Assembly: GCA_023269765.1 (NCBI GenBank)
Contig: JAGDWH010000013.1
Coordinates: 1 to 6,436 of the forward strand
DNA length: 6,436 bases
From: Desulfurococcaceae archaeon
GTDB taxonomy: Archaea > Thermoproteota > Thermoprotei_A > Sulfolobales > Desulfurococcaceae
Reading direction: 5' to 3'
The notes below the pieces were generated by a model, which made no database searches, was not told the origin of the DNA, and was given only the letters and a program-made list of their open reading frames with translations. Within the stretch, counting starts at the first letter, position 1; each line of letters begins with the position of its first letter. A program made the translations under genes and the position numbers. This document shows, one piece after another, positions 5,486 to 6,436 of the stretch.

Positions 5486-6436
5486 CCCGATATATTGTCA
5501 CCAACACCTTGTCTGCAAATTCACGAGTGAGCTCAGAAAGCCCAACGAGCTCGAGCTCGCTGCTTCTAGCAGTGTGCAAGAGGAACAGTGCCGTAGCAGC
5601 CACCCCGCGGCTCACGGGCATTGATGAGATCACACCCTTCGCAGCCCTGGAAACATCTTCCCTGGGCTGCCCCCCTATAAGCCTAAGCAAGTGTATGGCC
5701 CGCCCAGCAGACGTCTTAGTGAGCAATTCAATGCGATGGCCGACGGCGCTGTAACATTCGCTCCCAAAGAGCACCTCGTACGTATTTGACGAGGATCTAG
5801 CAGACTTTCTAAGAAGTCCGAAGTTTACTAGTGCCTGGTGAGGTACGTTCAGGATCTTGCATATCTTCTCGACAAAGTCGTAAACCAGCTCCCTAGAACC
5901 CGCGTATCGCGTAGCGGTCCAGAGCACGAGGTACGCGCGAGTATAGCTGTCTGTACTAAGCACTTCACTTACTGCTCGTTCATCCAGCTTAGCCCTCTTG
6001 AGACTGTCCTCGAGCAGTATTGTAGATGCGAGATATACAGCTGCGGGATAAAGCACCTTTTCATAGAATGTTAATGCCTTCTTAAACCTAGACTTATCTA
6101 GAACCCCCTCCACGGCACCAAAGTGTTCAAGAAGGCTCTTCTGGGTTGGGATCTCCAGCTTATCGATGTCAGGATTCCAGATTCTGGTAGCACCCGCGAT
6201 GCCGCCGGCAAGACCCATTATGAATATCTCCGGCCCCGAGACCTTAGAGTTGTACGCACTGGCGAGCGAGTCTAATACGGCACTAGCAATAGCTTTCTTG
6301 AGGGCTTCGTCCTGCACGATCATGGATGGGTTGTTGGCTCCGGTAACCAGCTCTTCGACAACGCCTCTCTTTCTAAGCACAAGTATTAAGGATGTGAAGA
6401 AAGCTGACTTTAGTAGTTCAGCACGCTTCTGCTTCA
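5478..6436 (-). CDS. DUF1156-type adenine-specific DNA methyltransferase (COG1743), C-terminal part; gene continues past the right edge
   Basis: The frame ends at TAG 5478-5480 and is open to the right edge, so only the 3' part is present (at least 318 codons). A GTG at 6378-6380 is possible as a start. However, the frame continues upstream without a stop, as KQKRAELLKSAFFTSLILV, so the gene is probably much longer. No methyltransferase catalytic motif (NPPY type) is visible here; it would lie upstream. The call rests on the C-terminal pattern known from DUF1156 proteins. STDSYTRAYLVLWTATRYAG (about 5907-5957) is followed by a Y-x-FVEKICKILNV helix, then a 'GLLRKS' turn, and then RAIHLLRLIGGQ as the 'D-x-H-x-L-L-x-x-x-G' type segment. 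These proteins are adenine-N6 DNA methyltransferases with a zinc ribbon and are typically 850-1000 residues. Its place directly before a DUF499 ATPase and a PglZ supports the call. It would mark host DNA so that the module spares it. If the upstream part proves short, it would instead be a separate 300-residue protein of unknown function. Confidence 0.62.
   Translation of the reverse strand, partial: KQKRAELLKSAFFTSLILVLRKRGVVEELVTGANNPSMIVQDEALKKAIASAVLDSLASAYNSKVSGPEIFIMGLAGGIAGATRIWNPDIDKLEIPTQKSLLEHFGAVEGVLDKSRFKKALTFYEKVLYPAAVYLASTILLEDSLKRAKLDERAVSEVLSTDSYTRAYLVLWTATRYAGSRELVYDFVEKICKILNVPHQALVNFGLLRKSARSSSNTYEVLFGSECYSAVGHRIELLTKTSAGRAIHLLRLIGGQPREDVSRAAKGVISSMPVSRGVAATALFLLHTARSSELELVGLSELTREFADKVLVTIYRGV

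Noticed and set aside
1662..5754. Numerous plus-strand ORFs of 60-120 codons inside the defence genes.
   Set aside because: They are antisense shadows of the minus-strand genes, rich in Ser/Leu/Thr as expected for such frames, and without ribosome sites or family motifs.
5478..6380. A complete 300-residue protein starting at GTG 6380.
   Set aside because: The same frame stays open upstream to the window edge with protein-like sequence, and the content matches the C-terminal region of a larger family. A partial gene is the better reading.

Overview
The window looks like DNA of a hyperthermophilic archaeon, most likely a crenarchaeon (Thermoproteota). The evidence is frequent GTG starts, overlapping genes, AGA/AGG arginine and ATA isoleucine codons, a GGGTGA ribosome-binding site, and protein families I associate with archaeal defence islands. 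The species cannot be named from the sequence.

Region 959-6436 is one tightly packed minus-strand gene cluster, so it reads from high to low coordinates. First comes the 3' part of a gene that runs off the right edge. It resembles the C-terminal region of DUF1156 (COG1743) adenine-specific DNA methyltransferases. It overlaps by 8 nt a 1071-residue DUF499-type (COG1483, PglY/BrxC-like) P-loop ATPase. The ATPase overlaps by 4 nt a 278-residue protein with the alkaline-phosphatase-fold motifs of PglZ. Ten nt further on lies a 155-residue protein that I do not recognise. Methyltransferase, large DUF499 ATPase and PglZ together form a BREX/Pgl-like anti-virus module. Here it looks compact, with a very small PglZ and no classical PglX or BrxA/B/L in view. 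The overlaps imply co-transcription and translational coupling. The working model is DNA marking by the methyltransferase and an ATPase/PglZ complex that blocks unmarked incoming DNA. The promoter and any upstream genes are outside the window.

Region 1-958 is degraded mobile-element DNA. It holds a piece of a TnpB-like (IS200/IS605-type) transposase at the left edge, a 52-codon ORF of unknown reality, a non-coding stretch with short inverted repeats and a 12-bp palindrome, and a frameshifted remnant of a tyrosine recombinase. The recombinase remnant converges on the defence cluster. This fits a defence island built from horizontally moved DNA, with 885-958 as the boundary.
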